In this document: in pieces, positions 28,286-38,670 of the stretch
Layout: each line of letters begins with the position of its first letter
How positions within the stretch are numbered: position 1 is the first letter of the stretch
Assembly: GCF_001625215.2 (NCBI RefSeq)
Contig: NC_030383.2
Span: forward strand, 49,782,380-49,846,379
Length of the DNA stretch: 64,000 bases
Source of the DNA: Daucus carota subsp. sativus
Taxonomy: Eukaryota; Streptophyta; Magnoliopsida; Apiales; Apiaceae
Reading direction: 5' to 3'
Notes under the pieces: model-generated
Databases searched by the model: none
What the model was told of the DNA's origin: nothing
Seen by the model: the letters and a program-made list of their open reading frames with translations, nothing else
Made by a program: the position numbers and the translations under genes

Positions 28286-28914
28286 AGGAAGATCCTAAGA
28301 AAACCCAGCTTATCAAGAAAATCGAGAAACCCATCTAATCACCGTTGATTTTATAATCATGATCTACTCAGTATTTTTTAAAAAGAGCAATTAAATCTAG
28401 TTAATAAGGGTCAGTTTAGGCATACAGATTTACACATATTCAATCAAAGATATATTCCATATTTAGAGAGATTTTTATTTTTGTTAAATATTTCTATCTT
28501 CAATCAGACATAGAAATAATATGAACAGTGCGTTCCACATTCTATTAAATTCAGTTACAAGCTTAACATCTTCTTCAACCATGGCAGACGAAGATATTGA
28601 TCTCAATCAAGGTTAGTATTCTCGACATTTTATTTAGTAGAATAGTAGAAGGAATCGGAGAATTTTAAATGAATTTTGAGAATAGTAAAATTTTGTATTG
28701 TGCTTAATAGTTATGGTGCTTAAAAGAATCTTGTATGGTGCTTAATATCTTAGAGAGTCTCGTATATATAGTGTAAATGAATTTAATAGAAACAAAGATT
28801 CTGGCCAAATAAATAATGCTAATTAGAACTTTTATACAATACTAGTTAATAATGAATAAAAATTATTTATTCATATTTAAATTATAATATAAATATATTT
28901 AAATTTATACTAAA

Positions 28915-31900
28915 GTACTTAGGAGAATCTTGATATAACAAATATTTAATATCACTTAAGAGAATCTTGGTAAAACAAATATTTTATTAAATTTATACTA
29001 AAGTACTTAGGAGAATTTTGGTAAAACAAATATTTTATTATTTAGGAGAATCTTGGTAAAACAAATATTTACTATCACTTAGGAGAATCTTGGTAAAACA
29101 AATATTTTATTATATTTATATTAAAGTATTTAGAAGAATCTTGGTAAAACAAATATTTTATTATTTAAATTTATACTAAAGTACTTAGGAGAATCTTGGT
29201 AAAACAAATCTTTTAAAACAAATATTTTAAAAGAATCTTGCATGACACAAATATTTACTATTAAAAATAATAAAATATCTTAGAGAATCTCGTACATATA
29301 TTCCAAAAAAATCTTGGACGGTCCTGTTAATGATTAGATTTTTAAGATTCGACTAAGTGTTTTAATATCAAAGTACTAAATTAAATATTAAGCATTTATG
29401 ATACTAAATGCTTTCTATTTAATGTTTTAGTCAATTATTTACTATTGAATAAAAAAAAAAAGATTTTGACATTTTAACATTATTAGAAAAATGGTTAATA
29501 GAATCTTGATATTTTAACATCATTAGTAAAATGGTTAATAGAATCTTAATACTATATTACTTAGGAGAATCTTGATATAACAAATATTTAATATCACTTA
29601 GGAGAATCTTGATAAAATAAATATTTTATTATTTAAGAGAATCTTGGTAAAACAAATATTTATTATCACTTAGGACAATCTTGGTAAAACAAATATTTTA
29701 TTATTTAAATTTATAATAAAGTACTTAGGAGAATCTTGGTAAAACAAATCTTTTAAAACAAATATTTTAAAAGAATCTTGCATGACACAAATATTTACTA
29801 TTAAAAATAATAAAATATCTTAGAGAATCTCGTACATATATTCCAAAAAAATCTTGGACGGTCCTGTTAATGATTAGATTTTTAAGATTCGATTAATTGT
29901 TTTAATATCAAAGTACTAAATTAAATATTAAGCATTTATGATACTAAATGCTTTCTATTTAATGTTTTAGTCAATTATTTACTATTGAATAAAAAAAATA
30001 AGATTTTGACATTTTAACATCATTAGAAAAATGGTTAATAGAATCTTGATATTTTAACATCATTAGTAAAATGGTTAATAGAATCTTAATACTATATTAC
30101 TTAGGAGAATCTTGATATAACAAATATTTAATATCACTTAGGAGAATCTTGATAAAACAAATATTTTATTATTTAAGAGAATCTTGGTAAAACAAATATT
30201 TATTATCACTTAGGACAATTTTTGTAAAACAAAAATTTTATTATATTTATATTAAAGTATTTAGGAGAATCTTGGTAAAACAAATATTTTATTATTTAAA
30301 TTTATACTAAAGTACTTAGGAGAATCTTGGTAAAACAAATATTTTAAAAGAATTTTGCATGACACAAATATTTACTATTAAAAATAATAAAATATCTTAG
30401 AGAATCTCGTACATATATTCCAAAAAAATCTTGTACGGTCCTGTTAATGATTAGATTTTTAAGATTCGATTAATTGTTTTAATATCAAAATACTAAATTA
30501 AATATTAAGCATTTATGATACTAAATGCTTTCTATTTAATGTTTTAGTCAATTATTTACCATTGAATAAAAAAAAATAAGATTTTTACATCTTAAAATCA
30601 TTAGAAAAGTGGTTAATAGAATCTTGATATTTTAACATCATTAGTAAAATGGTTAATAGAATCTTAATACTATATTACTTAAGACAATCTTGATATAACA
30701 AATATTTAATATCACTTAAAAGAATCTTGGTAAAACAAATATTTTATTATTTAGGAGAATCTTGGTAAAACGAATATTTACTATCACTTAGGAGAATCTT
30801 GGTAAAACAAATATTTTATTATATTTATATTTAAGTATTTAGGAAAATCTTGGTAAAGCAAATATTTTATTATTTAAATTTATACTAAAGTACTTAGGAG
30901 AATCTTGGTAAAACAAATCTCTTAAAACAAATATTTTAAAAGAATCTTGCATGACACAAATATTTACTATTAAAAATAAGAAAATATCTTAGAGAATCTC
31001 ATACATATATTCCAAAAAAAATCTTGTACGATCCTGCTAATGATTAGATTTTTAAGATTCGATTAAGTGTTTTAATATCAAAGTACTAAATTAAATATTA
31101 AGCATTTATGATATTAAATGCCTTCAATTTAATGTTTTAGTCAATTATTTACTATTGAATAAAAAAAAAGATTTTGACATTCTAACATCATTAGAAAAAT
31201 GGTTAATAGAATCTTGATATTTTAACATAATTAGTAAAATGGTTAATAGAATCTTAATACTATATTACTTAGGAGAATCCTGATATAACAAATATTTAAT
31301 ATCACTTAGAAGAATCTTGCTAAAACAAATATTTTATTATTTAGGAGAATCTTGGTAAAACAAATATTTACTATCACTTAGGAGAATTTTAGTAAAACAA
31401 ATATTTTATTATATTTATATTAAAGTATTTAGGAGAATCTTGGTAAAACAAATATTTTATTATTTAAATTTATACTAAAGTACTTAGGAGAATCTTGGTA
31501 AAACAAATCTTTTAAAACAAATATTTTAAAAGAATCTTGCATGACACAAATATTTACTATTAAAAATAAGAAAATATCTTAGAGAATCTCGTACATATAT
31601 TCCAAAAAAATCTTGTACGGTCCTGTTAATGATTAGATTTTTAAGATTCGATTAAATGTTTTAATATCAAAGTACTAAAATAAATATTAAGCATTTATGA
31701 TACTGAATGCTTTCTATTTAATGTTTTAATCAATTATTTACTGTTGAATAAAAAAATATGATTTTGACATTTTAACATCATTAGAAAAATGGTTAATAGA
31801 ATCTTAATATTTTAACATCATTAGTAAAATGGTTAATATAATCTTAATATTTTAACATCATTAGAAACATTATGTGAAACAATTTAACTTCATTAGTAAA

Positions 31901-31920
31901 ATGGTTAATAGAATCTTAAC
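28915..31920. repeat. Higher-order tandem array, units of about 540-592 bp
   Basis: A landmark phrase (ATTTTAAAAG before AATCTTGCATGACAC, with one base changed in one copy) recurs at 29224, 29764, 30341, 30933 and 31523, giving spacings of 540, 577, 592 and 590 bases. Each unit also contains several copies of a 35-45-base subrepeat (TTAGGAGAATCTTGGTAAAA followed by CAAATATTT). Spacing differences come from gain or loss of subrepeats. The array is very AT-rich and has no coding potential. Confidence 0.88.
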
Positions 31921-32261
31921 ATTAATCTTATACTTATCAAAAACATAAAAAACCTATAATACATCATTTTTTTTGTAAAATAGTTAAAAAATAAATTTAG
32001 ATTCCGCTAAAAGTTTTATTATCTAGTTTTCTCTGAATAAAAAATTCTGCTAAAAGTTTTCTCAGAATAAACATAACTAGAACACAAACTAGAACACCCA
32101 CAAACTAAAACAACTTTCACAAGAACCTAGTATTCTAAGCAAACATAACTAGAATACAAACTAGAACACCCAAAAATTAACTCAAGATCAACTTAAAGAA
32201 CCTAGTATTCTAAGCAGATCATATAGAATCCTCGAAACTTTCCATCTCCAGGAGATCCTGA

Positions 32262-32918
32262 TCAACATCCATCTAGTAAAAGAACAGATCCAGTGAAGCA
32301 TTGTCCTGACGGGCTTATAAACCATTGATCAAACTTCTCATCTAAACATTGTAGTAAATAACCATACCAGTTATATTTAAAGCACTGATCCAAATTCCCG
32401 GAATACGACAGAATCTTCAAACACACATAAGGTGTTCTGGACCCCTGTATTAGAACATTGGTGAGGACAATGAGAAAATTCAATTTAAATATCAAGGTAA
32501 CCAATTTCGATGGTTCCATAACATCACATAAACTTTTTGCAGTAATCCTATGAGGACCCTTGTACTCCTTGAACTGTGATCTCTAAACATCTTTATACTC
32601 ACTGTTGTAAGAATCCTCAAACATTAACTCCCCCTTCGGCAAGCCAAGTATAATCTGGACATCATTTTCCGAAAAATTTATAATATTCTCACCAATTGAA
32701 ATGCTTGAATCGGTTGATTTGTATGACTTCGCAATCAAAAAACTCAAAGGTTGAGGGTATTCATTGATGTTGAAAACTAGAACCTTTTCAAAACCAGTCT
32801 CCACAACCCATTGTCTTTGTACATCCGAAAGGTTGTCCACGACTCTCTTCAAGAACATAGGTTTTGCTCGAACCAACAAACGACCGGTATTCTCATCGAG
32901 ATTCTTCTCCGCCATCAT
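32262..32918 (-). pseudogene. Broken mobile-domain/DUF1985-like ORF inside the 5-kb element
   Basis: Reading from ATG at 32918 (MMAEKNLDENTG) gives 111 codons, one in-frame TAG (32585-32583), then the same frame continues for 106 more codons to a stop at 32262. Segments such as VQRQWVVETGFEKVL, FSENDVQIILGLPKG and FKLNFLIVLTNVLIQGS followed later by YNWYGYLLQCLDE recall plant transposon-associated genes of the DUF1985 / 'plant mobile domain' type, often linked with Ulp1 protease or Mutator elements; this family call is by eye. A possible leader intron lies just upstream (acceptor near 32925, donor near 33021 on the minus strand). The short length and the stop suggest it is not functional, unless the TAG is polymorphic or misread. 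Confidence 0.55.
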
Positions 32919-33346
32919 ATCTCTGAAAAAGGAATATGTGGTTGCGGAGATTATACAAAAGTCATAACAGATATATTGGATAAAAAAGTTTTAAGCTCAA
33001 TGAGAATAACAAGGGTTACAAACCTTCGATCGGTGACTCGCTGTTCTTACACGACCTAGTAACTTTTTCTTTTCTTACAATTGCATATAATCTGCAGGAC
33101 ACTATGTATATGTAATAATTTGAGAGTGTTTTACGATTTATGATTGGATTCTTGCAAATGCCAAAAATAGAAAATCTTTAATTGATTAAAAACAGATTCG
33201 TTACGATTTTGCCCCTGTGTGTTTTGGATTAGGATATATATTTGATTGATTTTAATTTGGGAAACAATTATATATGCCAAAAAAATGAACGGTATCTAAG
33301 TGGGTTCCTCGGTTTTCTTGATAACTTGGTTTTCTCTGGAACCTCA

Positions 33347-33349
<3 letters not shown>

Positions 33350-33423
<74 letters not shown>
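33350..33423. repeat. (TA)n microsatellite between two related elements
   Basis: Pure TA dinucleotide run of about 36 units. Left neighbour is the right end (..GGAACCTCACT) of the 5-kb element. Right neighbour is GGGGAAGATTCTAAGAAAAC, a copy of the left terminus. Confidence 0.95.
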
Positions 33424-33425
<2 letters not shown>

Positions 33426-33465
33426 GGAAGATTCTAAGAAAACTCAGAACAAATATATATAATAT
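33424..33465. repeat. Solo stub of the element left terminus
   Basis: GGGGAAGATTCTAAGAAAAC then CTCAGAAC, followed by a short AT run and then a full left terminus at 33466. It looks like an extra, truncated copy of the terminal sequence. Confidence 0.55.
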
Positions 33466-35386
33466 AGGGGGAAGATCCTAAGAAAACTCAGCTCAGCTTA
33501 TCAAGAAAACTGAGGAACCCGTCTCATCACCGTTGATCACGTATTCTTGTTTAATAATATACTGTATTCTAATATTTAATTATGTCAATCAAATCTAGCG
33601 TATATAGTAATTTTGTAACATAAATATAACCAAATCAATCAGACATTAATACCTATGACAAAAAAAAAAAAAATCAGACATTAATACCATGTTTAAATAG
33701 ATTCTGCAATCAATCATTTAATTATTTAATGTATATTCAATTTGAATTTCAAATTTCAAATTTAAAAGATTCATATTGAAAAGATTTAAAAACTACCATT
33801 TAACATTTAACATTTTACATTTTACATATAATATTTATAATCAAATATCTTAGAGAATCTTGTATATATATTCTAGAGAATCTTCTATATATATTAATAA
33901 AATATTTTAGAGAAACTCCTATATATATTAATTAAGATTCTATTAAGTGTTTCACCTATAGCTTTTAACATTTGAAGGATTTTTGGAGTGTTCTTTTAAA
34001 TATTTTTATAATTTTTAAATTAGAATTCTTTAATATTAATTATTTTGAAATTCTTAAAAAAATATTAAATAAAAATATTTAAAGAGTCAAAAGAATATTA
34101 CAGGGTGTATAATTTATACAAGAAAAATTAGATATTCTAAAAGAATCTTGCAAGATACAAATATTTATTACTAGAAATAATAAAATATTTTAGAATACCT
34201 TCTCTATATATTAACGATAATAAGATTCTATTAAGTGTTTCACCTATAACTTTTAACATTTGTGTTTCTTGAAGTGTTCTTTTAAATATTATTATCATTT
34301 TAGAGAATCTTCTATATATATTAATAATATTAAGATTCTATTAAGTGATTCACCTATAACTTAATATAAATTTTAGCTAATATTATCAGTTTTTTGATTA
34401 AATTTAATTTTATTATTAAACTTATTTAATAAATAAACTAAGATTCTGCTAAAAGTTTTATTATGGATTTTTATAGTTTCATTATATATAATATAAGATT
34501 TTAACTTTTAACTTTTAACATTTGAAGGATTCTTGAAGTGTTCTTGAAGTGTTCTTGAAGTGTTCTTTTAGAAATTATTATAATTTTTAAATAAGGATTT
34601 TTTAATATTAATTAGTTGAAATTCTTCAAAATAATATTAATTTGAAAATATTTTTAGAGTCAAAAGAATATAATAGGGTGAATAATTTATACAAGAAAAA
34701 TTAAATATTCCAAAAGAATCTTTCACATTATTACTAGAAATAAATAAAATATATTAGAGAATCTTCTATATATATTGATAATATTAAGATTTTATTAAGT
34801 GTTTCACCTATAATTTAATATAAATTTTAGCTAATTTTATTAGTTTTATAATTAAATTTAATTTTATTATTAAACTTATTTAATAAATAAAATAAGATTC
34901 TGCTAGAAGTTTATTATGTATTTAAATAAATATATCGAATATTAAAATAGTAGAAATCTAATGTCATTAGTGAATTACTTAGTAGAATCTTAATAATATT
35001 GATATTAAACTTTGTAGAATATTAATAAATATTTTATTAGAATCTTAATGTATTTTATTAGTATGACGTTTAGTAAAATTTATTTTTGTTAAATTTATTA
35101 TTTAGTTGATTTCACTAAGTGTTTTATTAGAAGTTAATATATTTAATAAGATATGTGCAAAATCAAATTAGTTGATTGAATTTTGGAAATGTAATTCACA
35201 TTAATTGATACAGATATTGAATTTTGGGAAATCATAAATAGAAGATATGTAATTATTCACAAGATTCTGTCCAAGATTACCCTTATATTTATGATTGCAA
35301 TTAAAAAAGGAATACCGTATAATGTACGTAATTAATACGGATTTTCTCGGTTTTCTTCATACTTGGGTTTTCTCTGGAACCTCACT
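33466..35386. mobile_element. 1.9-kb relative of the 5-kb inverted-end element
   Basis: Left end GGGGGAAGATCCTAAGAAAA.. with CTTATCAAGAAAACTGAGGA; right end ..CTCGGTTTTCTTC, TCTCTGGAACCTCACT, then (TA)n at 35386-35399. The interior repeats AGAATCTTCTATATATATT and TTCTATTAAGTGTTTCACCT several times and shares the AGAATCTT theme with the larger element, but not its ORF. No coding capacity. Confidence 0.6.
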
Positions 35387-35610
35387 ATATATATATATAA
35401 TTCTAACAAGGCGCTGTTAAATCATTCCTTATCATTCCTTTTAAAAGTAATATAATTCTAATAAGTTAATATATTGAATATTGTAATAATTTTATTCCTA
35501 CTCTTTATATTTAATTTTTATTTATATTTTATTATTATTTGAAAGAAAAGTTGGAGAGAAAAGTGCATAGAAATAGAAAAGAATAATAAGTTAAGAGCAT
35601 CAAGATACAT

Positions 35611-35813
35611 TTTTTTTTTCAAAAGAGAGGAAACACTTAAATTTTTAAAGAGCCACTTAAAGCAACTCCAACCATAAAAAATCTTTAGCCAAAAAATTAG
35701 TTGGCATACCAAAATTAAAAAATATAACCAATGCCTTGAAATTATTGCGCTCGAACCTGTGACCAAGAGGATACACGTCCTCTCTTTAACCAGCTAAACC
35801 AACCCTTGCGGGC
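35611..35813 (-). mobile_element. tRNA-derived SINE-like element
   Basis: On the minus strand the head reads GCCCGCAAGGGTTGGTTTAG. It has an A-box-like TTAGCTGGTTAAAG and a B-box GGTTCGAGC (plus 35749-35757), spaced like an internal Pol III promoter. About 200 bases further it ends in an A-run (plus-strand T-run at about 35611-35620). No target duplication was identified, so boundaries are approximate. Confidence 0.55.
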
Positions 35814-35835
35814 AATTTCACGTTATTTTTAAATT

Positions 35836-36456
35836 GGGTTAATAGGTAAAAAGATCACTGAACTCGTGGGCCGTGGCCAACTTGCAGTTGGGTCACTGAA
35901 CTCAAAAAGTTTGCAAACGGATCACAGAACTAGATTTAACTTGCAGTCAACTCACTGAACTAATAAAAACTTATATTTAGGTCACTGCACCGTTAAGTAT
36001 AAGTTGACTTTAACGGAATCCGTCAAGAAAAATAAAAAAAACCTTAAAAAAAAACTATAAAAATTGATTTTTTTTAAAAAATCTAAAAATTTTGAAAAAA
36101 CTTTCAAAATTCAAAAGTTTTGAAAAGTTTTTACATTTTTTTCATATTTTTAAAAAATTCCATATTTTTTATAGCTTTTTCAAAATTTTCATTTTTTTAA
36201 AGTTAGTTTTATTTTAAAAATCGAATTTTTTAAATTTTTTTCAAAGTTTTTTTTATCCTTTATAATTTTTTTAACGGATTCCGTTAAAATCAACTGATAT
36301 TTAACGGCACACAGTGACCTAAATGCAACCTTTTATTAGTTCAGTGAGTTGACTGCAAGTTAAATATGGTTTTGTGATCCGTTTGCAAACTTTTTGAGTT
36401 CAGTAACCCAACTGCAAGTTGGTCATGAGTTTGGTGATATTTTTGCCTATTAACCT
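35836..36456. mobile_element. Mutator-type foldback MITE with 10-bp TSD
   Basis: Inverted halves of roughly 200 bases each: the left arm has GATCACTGAACTCG and CAACTTGCAGTTGGGTCA, the right arm their complements. Ends GGGTTAATAGG and CCTATTAACC. The 10-base direct repeat TTTTTAAATT flanks it exactly (35826-35835 and 36457-36466). The central part is T/A-rich. Confidence 0.75.
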
Positions 36457-36466
36457 TTTTTAAATT

Positions 36467-38530
36467 TAGAGATAAGAGTTTGTTCGAAGAGTCGATTGGA
36501 AATGTCCATAAAGTCTATTTGAGAATGTCGTTAGAAATCCTTGTACTGCTAGAAAAATTGATATATTTGAATGTACTGTTGGAAAAATTGTGTCACGAGC
36601 TGATAAAAAAAGTGTTGCATTAATCAGGTATTTGTATAATAAACTTTTTATATTTGTATATTTGAGTTATAGTAACATTAAAAAAGTAATGTTTCCGTTG
36701 AGGTTTTAATAATTTGTGAAACCACAAAAATATAGTAGATATGGTTTTTCTAAAAACAACTTCTGAAATATTCAGAAAAGTCGCTCTCAAAATTTAATAA
36801 ACAATTTTTTACGTTTTTTTTTTTTTTAAAACTTAAAAGCTTGGTGCTACATCAGCAATCCCAAACACGGAGCCTTAGTTTAAAATTTATTAGTTGAGTT
36901 CAAATTATTGTATTACAAACCGACTAATTAACTGTAATGTGTGAATCAAATTAAGAGGTGTAACAAGTAGAGGCAGACCAAAAGGAATGTAAGAAAGTGA
37001 AGTGAAGAAGCAATAATGTTGATCCCAGAATCTATGAACCACACAAACCCAGTGAGTGAACAAGTCGGCATATTTGGGCTGTGTTTGTTGCTAGTATATT
37101 ATTTGCCACCCTCTTGACTAATTTTGTTTCTTGTTGTATACGTGGTGGGCATGATCAATAAACATAACAATCACAATTACACATCACTTGCATATCAACA
37201 TAAATCATAAGGTGTACATACATAATTATAATCCAAATGCATTAATAAGGTGTAAATATATAATTATAATCCAAATGTATTAGTCACAGATAATATATCA
37301 TTTGAGCATGGTTGAAATTTATTCAAACAAATATCATATATAAACATAGAGCTGTAATTCGAGTGGGTAGCTCGCGAGCTCACCTGACTCGAACTTGTTT
37401 AACTAGGCTCGACTTAACTCGTTAAACGAGCCAAATTCGGACAAAGATTCTGGCTCGTTTAATTAGACGAGCCGGCTCAACTCGACTCGTGAAATTAGAC
37501 GAGTCAAGTTTGGGTTGAGGTTTAGCCTCAATTAAGTGTAAAAGTATATGAGCCGACTCTCTCAACTCTTTAAAACCAGCTCGTTTAGCTAAACGAGCCG
37601 ACTCGACTCGACCCCGTGAAATTTTACGAGTCGAGTTCGGACAGAGGTTTGGACTCGATTAACTAAATGAGCCAGCTCGACTCTATTCAATTAAACTTGG
37701 CTCGAATTAGGCTCGGCTCGAAATTACTCGACTCGAATTACAACCCTATATAGATATAAGATTTCGTGATCAAATTTACGATATTAGGTAAACTGATAAA
37801 CATGACAAAAATTAATAACATGGCACAATAAAATCTAGTATCTTTATATTCATTTACAATATGTAACATATACGATTAACTAAAATAACGTATACAGTTA
37901 AATTATAATAATACATATAACTACCATCTTATTGTATTTAAAATATACAATGTATATATAAAATTCGTATTCGAACAAACATTCTAAACTTTTCAAAATC
38001 AAAACGACAACCAACTAAACACGACAACGGTTATAAATAAGAACGTGTAAAGTGAACATTTGAAATTATTAATAATCAAATGTAGTGTATCATCCGGACA
38101 TCGACCAACATCTAAATAATCAAAATTATATTGTCAAATAAACACGACAAAGATTATAAATGACATTATTAACAAAATCCCCAATCAAAAGATCTGTATT
38201 CATCACAAAAAATAGTCATATCTAAAAAAACGGTTGAAATTAATTTGGATACGATTGAAATCTCTTTCAAAACATAATCTTTTACAATCATATTTATATT
38301 TTGAAAATCCTTTTCTTGTCCTCAACTTGAACATCTCGCATTACATTATCTCATGACAGCTGCAAATATTAAAGACTCCCCTGAATTTAACATTCATCAA
38401 ATGCAAAATCCATTGTAAGATAGTCAACCTCAACCACAAATTAATACCTGCAATCCTGCAGATCACAACCGCGTTTAATTTCTTGGATATCATTGACATT
38501 ATCAACCCCTAAAGTCAAATCCCATATGTA
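36467..38530. other. Spacer upstream of the DC1 gene
   Basis: AT-rich DNA without a credible gene. It holds the GAGCC/CTCG-rich repeat at about 37348-37745. The right part (about 38200-38530) is the likely promoter of the DC1 gene. Confidence 0.5.
37348..37745. mobile_element. MITE-like element with CTCGACTCG-type ends
   Basis: Left end GAGCTGTAATTCGAGTGGGT and right end CTCGACTCGAATTACAACCC are inverted repeats. The interior repeats AAACGAGCC, CTCGACTCG and GAGTCGAGTTCGGACAGAGG. The local GC content is well above the neighbourhood. Probably a hAT-type non-autonomous element, but the target duplication is not clear. Confidence 0.55.
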
Positions 38531-38534
38531 ATAT

Positions 38535-38542
38535 TATATATA
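38535..38542 (+). promoter_or_regulatory. Possible TATA box of the DC1 gene
   Basis: TATATATA about 130 bases upstream of the preferred ATG at 38671 and only 35 bases upstream of the earlier in-frame ATG at 38575. The spacing favours the later start. Confidence 0.4.
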
Positions 38543-38670
38543 TGAACACATAATATGCACCTACACATTCGTCCATGCACATGTCAACTCTCTTTATACA
38601 AAGAATCACAGTGAGTCTTCTCCATTTCTTAGTCATCCTCCCTCATTTCAATCCATTTCTTGGTTCAGTG

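Larger units (their letters stand above)
28286..33348. mobile_element. 5-kb inverted-end element with tandem array and broken ORF
   Basis: Left end AGGAAGATCCTAAGAAAACC.. followed by CTTATCAAGAAAATCGAG; right end is its diverged complement (..CTCGGTTTTCTTGATAACTT, TCTCTGGAACCTCACT), an inverted repeat of about 60 bases. Inside, left to right: a possible first exon at 28581-28611 (ATGGCAGACG.. then a GTTAGT donor), a 3-kb AGAATCTT-rich tandem array, then a minus-strand broken ORF (32262-32918). The right end abuts a (TA)n tract. A smaller relative lies at 33466-35386. Inverted ends plus captured or native coding pieces suggest a Mutator-like DNA transposon, but I see no clear target duplication and no transposase, so the class is open. 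Confidence 0.6.

Noticed and set aside
28915..31920. CRISPR-like array
   Set aside because: Repeats are regular, but the spacers are themselves repeats and this is a plant nuclear genome; it is a higher-order tandem array.
33242..33481. 79-codon plus ORF with a long Ile-Tyr repeat
   Set aside because: It is a translation of the (TA)n microsatellite; no coding signal outside it.
35749..35813. Possible tRNA gene (A- and B-box-like sequence)
   Set aside because: It does not fold into a clear cloverleaf by eye, and a body plus A-run follows, so a SINE head is the better reading.
38575..38670. Earlier in-frame ATG for the DC1 gene
   Set aside because: It adds a hydrophobic stretch not typical of the family and leaves too short a leader after the TATA-like sequence; MGKLDHDTQ at 38671 fits better. 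Not excluded.
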